From positions 93,798 through 157,797 of the forward strand of contig NZ_ANLA01000007.1 of NCBI RefSeq assembly GCF_000348685.1: a stretch of DNA of 64,000 nucleotides, given 5' to 3'. Both the position numbers and the translations under genes were made by a program. The notes below the pieces were generated by a model. The model searched no databases and was not told where the DNA came from. It was given only the letters and a program-made list of their open reading frames with translations. Positions 40,429 through 49,726 of this stretch are shown piece after piece. Source of the DNA: Xanthomarina gelatinilytica. Its GTDB lineage: Bacteria > Bacteroidota > Bacteroidia > Flavobacteriales > Flavobacteriaceae. Position 1 is the first letter of the stretch; each line of letters opens with the position of its first letter.

Positions 40429-42282
40429 ATGTGCGGATTTCTAGGCGAATTTACCTTTCAACATAACTCCTTAACGGAGTCGGCATCTTTTGAAGCGCTT
40501 TTAGACTTGTCCCAACACCGTGGGCCTGATGCTTCCTGTACCACACGAGGTTCTGGTTTCCAGTTGGGATTTAATCGGTTGGCTATTTTAGATGTTTCGG
40601 CACAGGGGAATCAGCCGAAGGAAAGTCCGAGTGGGCGTTATCAGGTGGTGTTTAATGGTGAGCTTTATAACTATAAAGATTTAGCAAAGAAGTATGGATT
40701 TACTAATTTATCTTCTGGTTCAGATACAGAAGTATTGATTCATTTGTTAGATAAACATGGGGTTGACAGCACCATTCAAATGCTAAATGGCATGTTCGCT
40801 ATAGCCATTGTGGATAGCGAAATAGATTGCTTGTATCTTGCACGGGATTTTGCAGGAATTAAACCTTTGTTTTATGGTTTATCTCCTCAAGGAATTGTTA
40901 TGGCATCGCAATTTGATCAAATTTACAAGCATGATTGGTTTTGTAAAAGCTTGGATTTGAGACCAGAGATTGTAAAAGAGTATTTTGGTTTTGGGTATAT
41001 GCAGGCACCCAATACTATTTATCAATCTATTTACCAAGCTTCTCCTGGGGAATTGATTCAAGTTGATAGAACAGGAGTTGTTAAAAAAAATCAACTTATT
41101 ACTTTTCCTAAAACTCAAAAAGAAACAGTATCAAAACCAGAATTATCAGAGTTATTACAGGAGGTTGTAGCCAGACAATTGGTAAGCGATGTACCCATTG
41201 CCACATTTTTAAGTGGTGGGATTGATAGCCCATTAATTAGTGCTTATGCCAAAAAAAACATTTCTGAGATAGAGGCTTTTACATTAGAGGTTGCTAATCC
41301 TCAATTAAATGAAAGTGCCATGGCAAAAGCCTATGCAGATTATTTGGAGATTAAACAACATATTGTATCAGTTAAAGAATCTGATTTATTATTAGAAATA
41401 GATAGTCATTTTAAAGCTTTTTCAGAGCCTTTTGGGGATTATTCTAGTATTCCTACCTATGTGATTTCAAAAGAAGCCAAACAGAAACACACCGTGATGC
41501 TATCTGGTGATGGTGGTGACGAGCTGTTTTTTGGTTATCCTAGGATGTTGGATGTATTGCAAAAACGTTGGTGGTTTAAACTACCTTTTTACTTAAGAAA
41601 GCCGTTGGCACAGCTAACCAATAAAATAGGATTGACAAAAACCTGGGCTCCTTATTTTAAAAGTTTGGATGCTTTTATTGAAAACAAGCATTTGCATATG
41701 CCACCTGTTGTTTTGGATAAAGTCTTTCCAAACACGTCGTTTTCCAGTGCTATGAAAAACCTATACACATTTTCAAGTTTGAACAAAGACGCGTTGTTGC
41801 ATCAGCTACGATGGAATGAATTTTATGCCCACCTGCAACGAGTGCTAATAAAAGTAGATCGGGCCAGTATGGCCCATAGTTTGGAAGTTCGTGTACCTTT
41901 TTTGGATAAAGAAAATATTGGTTGGGCGTGGTCACAAAAAGGAAGGCTTAACTCCAAACAGGAGTTGAAAAAAGAGTTGAAAGACTTATTGGCCAAAGAA
42001 GTACCAGAAACCATCATAAACCAAAAGAAAATGGGGTTTACCGTTCCCTTAAAGACGTGGTTACACACCGAGTTGCAATCAGATGTGAGGCATGTGGTTT
42101 TTGAGCGCCCATTTTACGGTGAAGCGGTTATGGATGTGTCTGTTTTACAGACTTATGTTAAGGATTTTTATGATAATAAACATGATAATGCTTGGGGTGT
42201 ATGGCATATTTATGCTTGGCAAAAATGGTGGTTGGAGCATGGGGTGACAGGTGAAAAGTTAAAAGTGAAACGTGAACAGTGA
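40429..42282 (+). CDS. asnB: Asparagine synthase (glutamine-hydrolysing) family amidotransferase
   Basis: A 617-residue two-domain protein. The Cys2 nucleophile of the glutaminase domain is present (MCGFLGEF), with LSQHRGPDAS and VFNGELYNY. The synthetase domain has the ATP pyrophosphatase loop FLSGGIDSPLISAY near residue 260 and LSGDGGDELFFGY near 360. Homologues in polysaccharide loci often amidate uronic acids (WbpS/WbpG-like) instead of making asparagine, which would suit the GalNAcA supplied by tviB/wbpP. The last residues (GEKLKVKREQ) are coded by an intergenic AAGTGAAA-type repeat and are probably not functional. Confidence 0.88.
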   Translation: MCGFLGEFTFQHNSLTESASFEALLDLSQHRGPDASCTTRGSGFQLGFNRLAILDVSAQGNQPKESPSGRYQVVFNGELYNYKDLAKKYGFTNLSSGSDTEVLIHLLDKHGVDSTIQMLNGMFAIAIVDSEIDCLYLARDFAGIKPLFYGLSPQGIVMASQFDQIYKHDWFCKSLDLRPEIVKEYFGFGYMQAPNTIYQSIYQASPGELIQVDRTGVVKKNQLITFPKTQKETVSKPELSELLQEVVARQLVSDVPIATFLSGGIDSPLISAYAKKNISEIEAFTLEVANPQLNESAMAKAYADYLEIKQHIVSVKESDLLLEIDSHFKAFSEPFGDYSSIPTYVISKEAKQKHTVMLSGDGGDELFFGYPRMLDVLQKRWWFKLPFYLRKPLAQLTNKIGLTKTWAPYFKSLDAFIENKHLHMPPVVLDKVFPNTSFSSAMKNLYTFSSLNKDALLHQLRWNEFYAHLQRVLIKVDRASMAHSLEVRVPFLDKENIGWAWSQKGRLNSKQELKKELKDLLAKEVPETIINQKKMGFTVPLKTWLHTELQSDVRHVVFERPFYGEAVMDVSVLQTYVKDFYDNKHDNAWGVWHIYAWQKWWLEHGVTGEKLKVKREQ

Positions 42283-42397
42283 AAAATTAAAAATTAGTCA
42301 AAATCCATAATTCATGAAGTTAATTTGGTTGTTATTACAAAAAAAATCCCCACTGATACTACTAGTTGCCACCGTCTTTTTGTTATATTAGCTTGCT

Positions 42398-43795
42398 ATG
42401 ACTATAACGACCATAAACACCCCCATATTACCAACCAAGCAGGTCTTTGCAAAAAAGCCAAATACACCGCATACGCTTGACTTAGAAGCCATTTGTGTGT
42501 TTGTGGCCACGGGGTTTTTTATGGGGGTAGATACCTATTGGAAAAATAGGGTTTGCCTCTTGCCAGGGCATGCTCATGAGATAGATGCCAAAGGGTATTT
42601 AATGAAGAGCACCCCTAATTTTAGGTGGCACCATACGCCCCAAGAGCTATCGTTTGAACAGAGTTTGGAAGCGTATATAGACTTATTGACCACCATCACT
42701 AAGGAACAGGTAGGGGATGAACCAGTTATTTTACCTTTGTCTGGGGGTTTGGACAGTAGAAGTCAGGCCCTAGTTTTAAAGGATTTGCCCAACCCGGTTC
42801 ATGCCTTTAGTTATTCGTTTGAAGGGGGGTATCCAGAACATAAAATTAGCGAGCAAATAGCTAAGGAGTGCCATTTTACGTTTGATGGTTTTAAAATTCC
42901 TAAAGGATATTTATGGCATTGTATCGAGGAACTAGCATCAATAAATGGTTGTTATTCGGAGTTTACCCATCCTAGACAAATGGCTGTTTTACCCCAGTTA
43001 AAAAAGATGAAAGGGGTTTTCTCTTTAGGGCATTGGGGCGATGTTTTTTTTGACAGGGGGGCACCGGAAGGCAGCACCGAAGCAGATATGGTTCCCTTGC
43101 TTTTTAAAAAGATGGTAAAGCCTAAAGGTATAGAGCTTGCCGAAAAATTATGGCAGCACTGGAGTTTAGAAGGCGACTTTAAAAGCTATTTGATATCCCG
43201 GATTGAAAAGGATTTGGCTGATATTAAAATTGATAATGTAAGTGCCAAAGTACGCGCTTATAAAACCAGTCAGTGGGCACACCGTTGGACCACGACCAAT
43301 TTAAAGGTGTTTGAAGCAGCACATCCCATAACTTTACCGTATTACGACAATCGCATGTGTGAGTTTGTCTGTTCGACACCAGAGGCATATTTGGCAGACA
43401 GACGCCTACAGTTGGCCCATTTGCAGCAGGACAAAAAACTTGCTCAAATTACCTGGCATGCCCAGAGACCCTTTAACCTTTTAAACTACCAGTACAATAA
43501 GGCTCCCTATAATTTACCCTACCGTATTTTTAATAAGCTGCAACGGGAAGTGACTGGTTTTTTGGGAAAACCGTATATCCAACGGAATTGGGAACTGCAA
43601 TTTTTAGGAACTGAGAACGCTAAACACTTAGAAAGTCATTTGTTTGATGATGAATTTAATCACTGGATTCCACAAACAATTATTAAAGAGGTTTATCAAG
43701 ATTTTAAACATGGAGATGCTGTTGCCAGTTCCCATGCCGCAAGTATGTTGTTGTGTTTGTCCGTATGGTATCAAAATAACATAACAGCATTATGA
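42398..43795 (+). CDS. Asparagine-synthase-like protein without glutaminase domain
   Basis: A 465-residue relative of AsnB. The pyrophosphatase loop is intact (ILPLSGGLDSRSQAL near residue 113), so it can bind ATP and form an adenylate. The N-terminal 100 residues lack the Cys2 nucleophile and look like a shortened, altered glutaminase domain (GFFMGVDTYWKNRVCLLPGH). It would therefore need free ammonia, another amine, or the glutaminase of the AsnB coded just upstream. A role as an amide-forming enzyme on a uronic acid or acyl group is an inference. It overlaps the next gene by four bases (ATGA). Confidence 0.78.
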   Translation: MTITTINTPILPTKQVFAKKPNTPHTLDLEAICVFVATGFFMGVDTYWKNRVCLLPGHAHEIDAKGYLMKSTPNFRWHHTPQELSFEQSLEAYIDLLTTITKEQVGDEPVILPLSGGLDSRSQALVLKDLPNPVHAFSYSFEGGYPEHKISEQIAKECHFTFDGFKIPKGYLWHCIEELASINGCYSEFTHPRQMAVLPQLKKMKGVFSLGHWGDVFFDRGAPEGSTEADMVPLLFKKMVKPKGIELAEKLWQHWSLEGDFKSYLISRIEKDLADIKIDNVSAKVRAYKTSQWAHRWTTTNLKVFEAAHPITLPYYDNRMCEFVCSTPEAYLADRRLQLAHLQQDKKLAQITWHAQRPFNLLNYQYNKAPYNLPYRIFNKLQREVTGFLGKPYIQRNWELQFLGTENAKHLESHLFDDEFNHWIPQTIIKEVYQDFKHGDAVASSHAASMLLCLSVWYQNNITAL

Positions 43796-44778
43796 AACTA
43801 TCGGTAATCATACCTGTTTACAATGGGGCAGACTTTATTGAAAAGTCCTATAACTCGATTATTAATCAACAATTAGCGGATTTTGAAATTCTTTATGTAG
43901 ATAATAACTCGAAAGATGACTCCGTTGAAAAAATTGAAAGTCTGATTCAAACTGATGCACGGGTAAAATTATTAATTCAAACCAAGCAAGGTGCTGCTCC
44001 TGCCAGAAATAAGGGCATTGAAAAGGCTCAAGGGGATTATATGTATGTGTTTGATGTAGATGACGAGATTTATCCAGGTGCTTTAAATAGGATGATTGGT
44101 GTTTTGGATAGCTATCCAGACATGGATGCTGTGTTTGGTAAAATGGTAAAATCTTATAAAGGCATTTCGGAAACTAAAAAACCTATGGATGAGACCCATG
44201 AAATCCTTTTTAAAGAAAAACCCTATTGGGGCTTATATTGGTTTTCGAGCTTGAGACATGTAGTTGGGCCTCCGGCATTTTTATATAGAAGAACGGTGTT
44301 TGATAAAATTGGTGTTTATAATGAAGAAATAAAAAATAATGAAGATACTGCCTTAGATATCAAACTTGGAATGACTTGTAATCTTGCATGTTTAGATAGT
44401 TATGTGTATTTGTATTTCAAACATTCTGAATCTACCATTGAACAAACAAAGCGTAAAATACCCCGTGCTTTTATGGTGTGGCCACGCTTGGTCAAAGAGC
44501 ACTTGCCTTTTTATTTAAGTCAGGAGACCCCTAAACGCTTTCAGGAGTTACTGTTTAGTCAACTGTTTCAGTCCATGGGCAGGCAGTTGGTGTTTACCAA
44601 AGGTTATTGGGCTAGGAAGCGGTTGAAAAGCAAACTATATCAAGAAGTACATGCCATTAGAATTCCGTTCGTCATTCGCTTTTTTTTAAGCATATTTGTT
44701 ATCTTGCCATTGGAAAGTTTACGGAAAGTTTATGGGTATTATATAGTGCCCTTTACGGTAAAACAGCTTTTAAAATAA
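43792..44778 (+). CDS. GT2-family glycosyltransferase
   Basis: A 328-residue GT-A enzyme: LSVIIPVYNGADFIEKSYNS, LYVDNNSKDDSVEKIE, and the metal site YVFDVDDEIYPG near residue 87. AAPARNKGIEKAQGDYM is the usual helix before it. The C-terminus has a hydrophobic stretch (IRFFLSIFVILPLESLRKV) that may touch the membrane. Translation is probably coupled to the gene before it through a four-base overlap. Confidence 0.87.
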   Translation: MKLSVIIPVYNGADFIEKSYNSIINQQLADFEILYVDNNSKDDSVEKIESLIQTDARVKLLIQTKQGAAPARNKGIEKAQGDYMYVFDVDDEIYPGALNRMIGVLDSYPDMDAVFGKMVKSYKGISETKKPMDETHEILFKEKPYWGLYWFSSLRHVVGPPAFLYRRTVFDKIGVYNEEIKNNEDTALDIKLGMTCNLACLDSYVYLYFKHSESTIEQTKRKIPRAFMVWPRLVKEHLPFYLSQETPKRFQELLFSQLFQSMGRQLVFTKGYWARKRLKSKLYQEVHAIRIPFVIRFFLSIFVILPLESLRKVYGYYIVPFTVKQLLK

Positions 44779-44784
44779 AAACAC

Positions 44785-45366
44785 TTGACACCAAAACATT
44801 TTTTAATCCATGCTTTTAAGCGCATCCTATTGGGTGGATGGTATAAACGCTACGTGGTAAACAATGTGGTTATCCAGACAGATATCAAACAAGCCCTTCA
44901 AGTTAGGGGTTCCAAGGCACAGGATTATGCTTTGGAAAAGCAGTTTGACCATGTGATGTTGTATTATCCAGATTTTGCGTTTATCTTTTTTTGGCGAATC
45001 AATAAACTAAACTATCGTTGGAAATCATTGTTTGTGCCTGAGATGCCCTGCAAAATTTTTAGAAGTACAAAAATAGCTGGAGGCTTGACATGTTACCATC
45101 CGTATGCTACTGTCATTAATGCCAAATCCATAGGTAAGAACTTTCAATTTAGAAATGGATTGACCATAGGCAATAAAGCAAATGATAATAAGTTGCTTCC
45201 AGTAATAGGAAATGATGTAACCGTTGGTGCCAATGTGGTTATTATAGGGAACATTACCATTGGAGATCATGTGGTTATTGGCGCTGGGTCTGTTGTGGTA
45301 AAAGATGTGCCTTCCAATAGTGTGATAGCTGGAAACCCGGCACGAGTTATTAAAACATTGGAATGA
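44785..45366 (+). CDS. Hexapeptide-repeat acyltransferase
   Basis: A 193-residue left-handed beta-helix transferase of the serine acetyltransferase-like group, with I-G-x-x-x-x repeats: IGKNFQFRNGLTIGNKAN, VIGNDVTVGANVVIIGNITI, GDHVVIGAGSVVVKDVPSNS, then IAGNPARVIK, the usual end. It starts with TTG, six bases after the GT2 stop. It probably adds an acetyl group to a sugar of the repeat unit from acetyl-CoA. The N-terminal 90 residues are helical and of unknown use. Confidence 0.83.
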   Translation: MTPKHFLIHAFKRILLGGWYKRYVVNNVVIQTDIKQALQVRGSKAQDYALEKQFDHVMLYYPDFAFIFFWRINKLNYRWKSLFVPEMPCKIFRSTKIAGGLTCYHPYATVINAKSIGKNFQFRNGLTIGNKANDNKLLPVIGNDVTVGANVVIIGNITIGDHVVIGAGSVVVKDVPSNSVIAGNPARVIKTLE

Positions 45367-45430
45367 ATTTCTTACCCCGTCCCTAAGGGGAGGAATTTTG
45401 TTAGTGCAGATAAGGGAAGTAAAATTAATA

Positions 45431-46516
45431 ATGAAGAAAATTAAAATACTATATACAATTTCAAATTTCCACACAGCAGGCAGTGGTAAGGTGGTTTATG
45501 ATTTGGTTAAACATATGGATAATAACCAATTTGAGGTTGAAATAGCCTGTGGTAGTAGTGATGGTGATTTTTATAAGGTAGTGTCAACTTTGGGCTTGCC
45601 CATACATGTTTTTGAAACCAAAACAAATTATAGGCCATACCACAGCTTATTGTTTAGAATCTGGAAGATTTCAAAATTCTTTAAAGAACAACAATATGAT
45701 GTTGTTCATTCATGGCAATGGAGCAGTGATTGGACGGAGGTCTTAGCAGCCAAATTAGCAGGAGTGAAATGGTTATACACCAAAAAAGCGATGGGTTTTA
45801 ATAGTAGGCATTGGAAAATAAAAAGTTTTTTGGCTGATTATATTATTACCATCAATGATGAAATGTCTGCTTATTTTCCAAACAAAACAAAGCAGGCTTT
45901 AATCCCATTGGGGATTGATACAGCATATTATGATACAAATAAGGTTGCTAAAACCAAGGCCATGAATCCAGATAAATTTCATATTATCACAGTTGCCAAT
46001 TTGGTGCCTGTTAAAGGGATTGAAATTTTACTTGAAGCCTTGGCTATTCTTCAAGATTCTGGAATTCAACTAAGTGTTTTGGGTGACTGTGAGAATGCCT
46101 ATGGGCGTAACATGATGTTATTAACGGAGCATTTGGGTCTACAGGAACAAGTTAAGTTTTTAGGAAAACAATTAGATGTAAGACCCTATATAAGCGCAGC
46201 CGATGTTTATGTGATACCTACTTTGGATGCAGGGAGAAAAGAGGGGATGCCCATGGCTTTGGTGGAAGCCATGAGTATGGGGATTCCAGTATTGGGTTCC
46301 CATATTACAGGTATTAATTATGTATTAAAAGCATTTCCCGAACTATTGTTTCCAGCAGGAAACGCAGAAGTTTTGGCGGAAAAGATGAAGCAATTAAAAG
46401 CTACGGATCCCTTACAAAGATTGGCTTTAGGGAAACGGTTGCGCACTTATTGCGAGACCCATTTTACCATGGAGGCTTTTATTGCTGCACATGAAGCACT
46501 TTATAAAACTTTATAG
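45431..46516 (+). CDS. GT4-family glycosyltransferase
   Basis: A 361-residue GT-B enzyme. The start (KKIKILYTISNFHTAGSGKV) carries the glycine-rich acceptor loop. VVHSWQWSSDWTEVLAAKLAG is typical of the N-terminal domain. The donor domain shows ITVANLVPVKGIEILLEAL and EGMPMALVEAMSMGIPVLG near residue 278. The ATG at 45431 is preferred; an earlier TTG would add residues from repeat-like spacer. It lies immediately before the sulfotransferase gene. Confidence 0.87.
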   Translation: MKKIKILYTISNFHTAGSGKVVYDLVKHMDNNQFEVEIACGSSDGDFYKVVSTLGLPIHVFETKTNYRPYHSLLFRIWKISKFFKEQQYDVVHSWQWSSDWTEVLAAKLAGVKWLYTKKAMGFNSRHWKIKSFLADYIITINDEMSAYFPNKTKQALIPLGIDTAYYDTNKVAKTKAMNPDKFHIITVANLVPVKGIEILLEALAILQDSGIQLSVLGDCENAYGRNMMLLTEHLGLQEQVKFLGKQLDVRPYISAADVYVIPTLDAGRKEGMPMALVEAMSMGIPVLGSHITGINYVLKAFPELLFPAGNAEVLAEKMKQLKATDPLQRLALGKRLRTYCETHFTMEAFIAAHEALYKTL

Positions 46517-46519
46517 GAT

Positions 46520-47374
46520 ATGGGCAATAACTTCAATAAACATGTTGTTGTAGTAGGCAGTGCCCGAAGTGGTACCAGTTGGTTGAGTGAGCTGATGGCC
46601 CAACCCTTTAGGTATCGCATGCTATTTGAACCCGATCAAGAAACTCGTACTGAAAGAGGGCATTTGCTTTGTGACAGATGGTTAAGGTCTCCTACAGATT
46701 CCAAGGAAGCTTATACATATTTAAAGGCTGTTTTTAATAACCGTGTGGATTGCGATTGGATCGCACAAAACAGTAACCGAAAATGGAAGCGTCATTTATG
46801 GCCTTTTGTACCCAAAAAGTATATCATCAAGTTTGTACGTTGTAATCTGTCTGCACCTTTTATACACAATGAATTTGGGATTCCGGTTATACATCTTATT
46901 AGAAATCCTTATGATGTTATTAGGTCTCAGCAACAAGTAAAATTTTCTTGGTTGTATGACTTGTCTTATTTTGCAAATCAAGAAAAGTTGGTAACACTTA
47001 TTAAAGACAAGTTTTTGTATGATATTACCCAATTTGAAACATTGACGGATGTGGAAAAGTTAACCTTGCGTTGGTGTATTGAAAATGTGATACCGTTGGA
47101 AGTATTGGAGCCCTATTCTGAAGAAGCTGTTGTTGTTCGTTATGAAGCGTTGTCCAATAACATTCAATTGTTTTATGATTTATGTGCTGCCTTTCATTTG
47201 GAACCAGTTGCTAATTTAGAAAGGCATTATAAACAGCCATCATCCAAAACACATCCAGAGAGCGTGTTTTTACAGAAAGGTAGCGATAAAAATAAATTGA
47301 GTACTGCTGAACTAATCCAAATAAATAAGCTATTGGATGTTTTTAAGACGCAGCTTTATACCAAACATTATTAA
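46520..47374 (+). CDS. Sulfotransferase-family protein
   Basis: A 284-residue enzyme resembling PAPS-dependent carbohydrate sulfotransferases. The 5'-phosphosulfate loop is VVVGSARSGTSWLSEL (about residues 10-25) and the 3'-phosphate site is IPVIHLIRNPYDVIRSQQ (about 120-137). It has no membrane segment, so it would act on cytoplasmic lipid-linked intermediates or sugar nucleotides. Sulfated surface polysaccharides are common in marine bacteria. No PAPS-synthesis gene is in the window. Three bases separate it from the preceding GT4 gene. Confidence 0.83.
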   Translation: MGNNFNKHVVVVGSARSGTSWLSELMAQPFRYRMLFEPDQETRTERGHLLCDRWLRSPTDSKEAYTYLKAVFNNRVDCDWIAQNSNRKWKRHLWPFVPKKYIIKFVRCNLSAPFIHNEFGIPVIHLIRNPYDVIRSQQQVKFSWLYDLSYFANQEKLVTLIKDKFLYDITQFETLTDVEKLTLRWCIENVIPLEVLEPYSEEAVVVRYEALSNNIQLFYDLCAAFHLEPVANLERHYKQPSSKTHPESVFLQKGSDKNKLSTAELIQINKLLDVFKTQLYTKHY

Positions 47375-47383
47375 TATCATTAT

Positions 47384-48811
47384 ATGCTATTCAACTCCCT
47401 AGACTTCGCTATATTTCTTCCCTTGGTTTTTGCACTGTATTGGTTTGTGTTAAAACCTTCCTTAAACCGGCAAAACCTATTTGTTGTCCTGGCTAGTTAT
47501 GTATTTTATGCCTGGTGGGATTATCGGTTTTTAGCCTTAATAGTTTTAAGTACTTTGGTGGATTTTGTGGTTGCCAAACTGATGCATAGGGAAACCACAC
47601 AAACACGAAGAAAGATATTATTGTTGGTCAGTTTGTGTTTCAACCTTGGGTTGTTGGTCTTTTTTAAGTATTATAATTTTTTTATATCCAGTTGGGTAGA
47701 TGCATGGCAACTTATAGGGGTTTCCATGCAAACCACAACCTTACAGATTATTCTGCCGGTTGGGATATCTTTTTATACCTTTCAAACATTAAGCTATACC
47801 ATAGATGTTTATAGAAAAAACATTGAGCCTACTTCAAATTTTATCCAGTTTGCAGCCTTTGTGTCCTTTTTTCCTCAGTTGGTGGCTGGCCCCATAGAGA
47901 GGGCCTCGCAATTGTTGCCACAATTTAGTCAAAAGCGTGTTTTTAACAGTGAATTTGCAATTAGTGGGTTCTATTTAATTATTTGGGGCCTGTTTAAAAA
48001 AGTGGTAGTGGCAGATAACTGTGCTTTTTTTGTCAATCAGATCTTTGATGGTGGAGGAGCTTACACTTCCCTGGAATTGTTTTTGGGAGCAGTTTTGTTT
48101 GGATTTCAGATTTATGGGGATTTTTCTGGTTACTCGGATATAGCCATTGGAGTGGCAAGATTGTTTGGTTTCTCCTTAATGACCAATTTTTCCTTTCCGT
48201 ATTTCTCCAGGGATATCGCTGAGTTTTGGAGACGTTGGCACATTTCCTTATCCACTTGGTTTCGCGATTATTTATATATTCCATTAGGTGGGTCTCGTGG
48301 AAATACTTGGCAAGGGATTCGAAATGTGTTTATTGTGTTTCTGGTGAGTGGGTTTTGGCATGGTGCCAACTGGACTTTTGTGATTTGGGGTGGTATTCAC
48401 GCACTGTTGTTTTTACCCTTGTTACTGATTAAAGTCCATAGAAAATATCTGGAAACAACTCGCATCAGCTTAGGCCAATTACCTTTTATTCTGTTTACAT
48501 TTGTATTGGTGACTTTTGCATGGATTTTCTTTAGGGCAGATAACGCAAGTATGGCAATGCAATATATTCAGGATATTTTTAGTTTTAACAGTGGCTCTGT
48601 AGCTACTTTTTATAAGACTCCAAAAATGCTTTTATTTAGTGCCATAATTGTAATAAGTATTTCTATCTTGTTGTTATTTGAGTTTTTGGCGGTTCAAAAA
48701 AATAAAAAAGAAGTGGTTTTAACAACATATACTGCTGTATGTATTGCCATGCTTATCTGTTTTATGGGCGTGTTTAAGAATCCCTCAGAGTTTATTTATT
48801 TTCAGTTTTAA
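47384..48811 (+). CDS. MBOAT-family polysaccharide O-acyltransferase (AlgI-like)
   Basis: A 475-residue membrane protein with about ten helices. The catalytic histidine is His326 in SGFWHGANWTFVIWGG, and the second conserved block is FWRRWHISLSTWFRDYLYIP. AlgI-like proteins pass acyl groups across the inner membrane to a periplasmic partner that acylates the polysaccharide. The SGNH-like protein coded two bases downstream fits that partner role. The protein starts with MLFNSLDFAIFLPLVF, typical for the family. Confidence 0.93.
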   Translation: MLFNSLDFAIFLPLVFALYWFVLKPSLNRQNLFVVLASYVFYAWWDYRFLALIVLSTLVDFVVAKLMHRETTQTRRKILLLVSLCFNLGLLVFFKYYNFFISSWVDAWQLIGVSMQTTTLQIILPVGISFYTFQTLSYTIDVYRKNIEPTSNFIQFAAFVSFFPQLVAGPIERASQLLPQFSQKRVFNSEFAISGFYLIIWGLFKKVVVADNCAFFVNQIFDGGGAYTSLELFLGAVLFGFQIYGDFSGYSDIAIGVARLFGFSLMTNFSFPYFSRDIAEFWRRWHISLSTWFRDYLYIPLGGSRGNTWQGIRNVFIVFLVSGFWHGANWTFVIWGGIHALLFLPLLLIKVHRKYLETTRISLGQLPFILFTFVLVTFAWIFFRADNASMAMQYIQDIFSFNSGSVATFYKTPKMLLFSAIIVISISILLLFEFLAVQKNKKEVVLTTYTAVCIAMLICFMGVFKNPSEFIYFQF

Positions 48812-48813
48812 GG

Positions 48814-49707
48814 ATGATGTTGTTTTTAAAAAGAATCGGGTTTGTTGTATTGGTTTTCATTGGTATGAGCATGCTTGTGTCTTGGGGAAGTTTGTGGGCC
48901 TTACGTCAGTCTTCTTTTTATAAACCCTCTTTTTTGGTCAATTCCCTATCCGAAAAAAGCTTCGATTATATAGTGTTGGGTGCCAGTACGGGTTTAACCA
49001 CTTTAAATACCAAAGTCATTGATTCTATGTTGCATACCAATGGTGTTAATCTGTCCATGGATGATACAGCACTGTCCAGTCAGTACCTTATGCTGCAACA
49101 TTTTTTGGCACAGGGGAAAACCACAAAAGTTTGTGTGTTGGCACCTAGTGTTAAAGATTATGATGTTCGCACGAATGAATTAAGTGGCAACGATTATCGT
49201 TTTTTACCCTATGTAAACACAACTTATGTTTATGACTATTATAAGCAATTTAAAGGAGTGGATGCTAAGGTATTGGCTTATAGCAAGTGGTTTCCCATGT
49301 TAGGCGTGTCCTATTATAATGTAGAGTTGTTTTACCCTTCGTTGGTAGCCCTTATGCAACCGGAAAAAAGGAATAGGTTTGATGCTACTGGTAATTATGT
49401 ATATCCCGAATCTAAAAAAGCAAGTAAAATGATAAATGACTTAAAGTCTGTTACCTTGGACTTTAAAAATCCCTATGTAAATAAAATAAAAGCACTTTGT
49501 AAAGCCAATGATATAGAATTGATTTGTTATATTTCTCCTATGGAAGGAAAGAAAGTTATGGTGTCTTCAAAAGACTTCTTAGTGATCAATCATAGTGATT
49601 TGCTGAAGGACTCCAAGTATTTTTTTGATGCCATACATGTAGATTCAAAAGGGAGACAGGTTGCCAGTGAGCAATTTACTAATGATATTAAAGCTTTAAG
49701 GAAGTAG
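48814..49707 (+). CDS. SGNH/AlgJ-like membrane-anchored protein, partner of the MBOAT acyltransferase
   Basis: A 297-residue protein with one N-terminal membrane segment (VVLVFIGMSMLVSWGSL) and a periplasmic domain. YIVLGASTGLTTLN near residues 53-66 fits the nucleophile-Ser block of SGNH hydrolases, and FFDAIHVDSKGRQVAS near 271-286 fits the Asp-x-x-His block. Its position straight after the MBOAT gene matches AlgI-AlgJ/AlgX or PatA-PatB type pairs that acetylate polysaccharides. The overall similarity to known members is low, so the call rests on these two motifs and context. Confidence 0.7.
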   Translation: MMLFLKRIGFVVLVFIGMSMLVSWGSLWALRQSSFYKPSFLVNSLSEKSFDYIVLGASTGLTTLNTKVIDSMLHTNGVNLSMDDTALSSQYLMLQHFLAQGKTTKVCVLAPSVKDYDVRTNELSGNDYRFLPYVNTTYVYDYYKQFKGVDAKVLAYSKWFPMLGVSYYNVELFYPSLVALMQPEKRNRFDATGNYVYPESKKASKMINDLKSVTLDFKNPYVNKIKALCKANDIELICYISPMEGKKVMVSSKDFLVINHSDLLKDSKYFFDAIHVDSKGRQVASEQFTNDIKALRK

Positions 49708-49726
49708 TAGTTTTCTAAAAAAATTC

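Noticed and set aside
40429..42282. Plain housekeeping asparagine synthetase
   Set aside because: Not excluded, but its place amid glycosyltransferases and beside a second AsnB-like gene, with a uronic acid pathway in the locus, makes a sugar-amidating role more likely.
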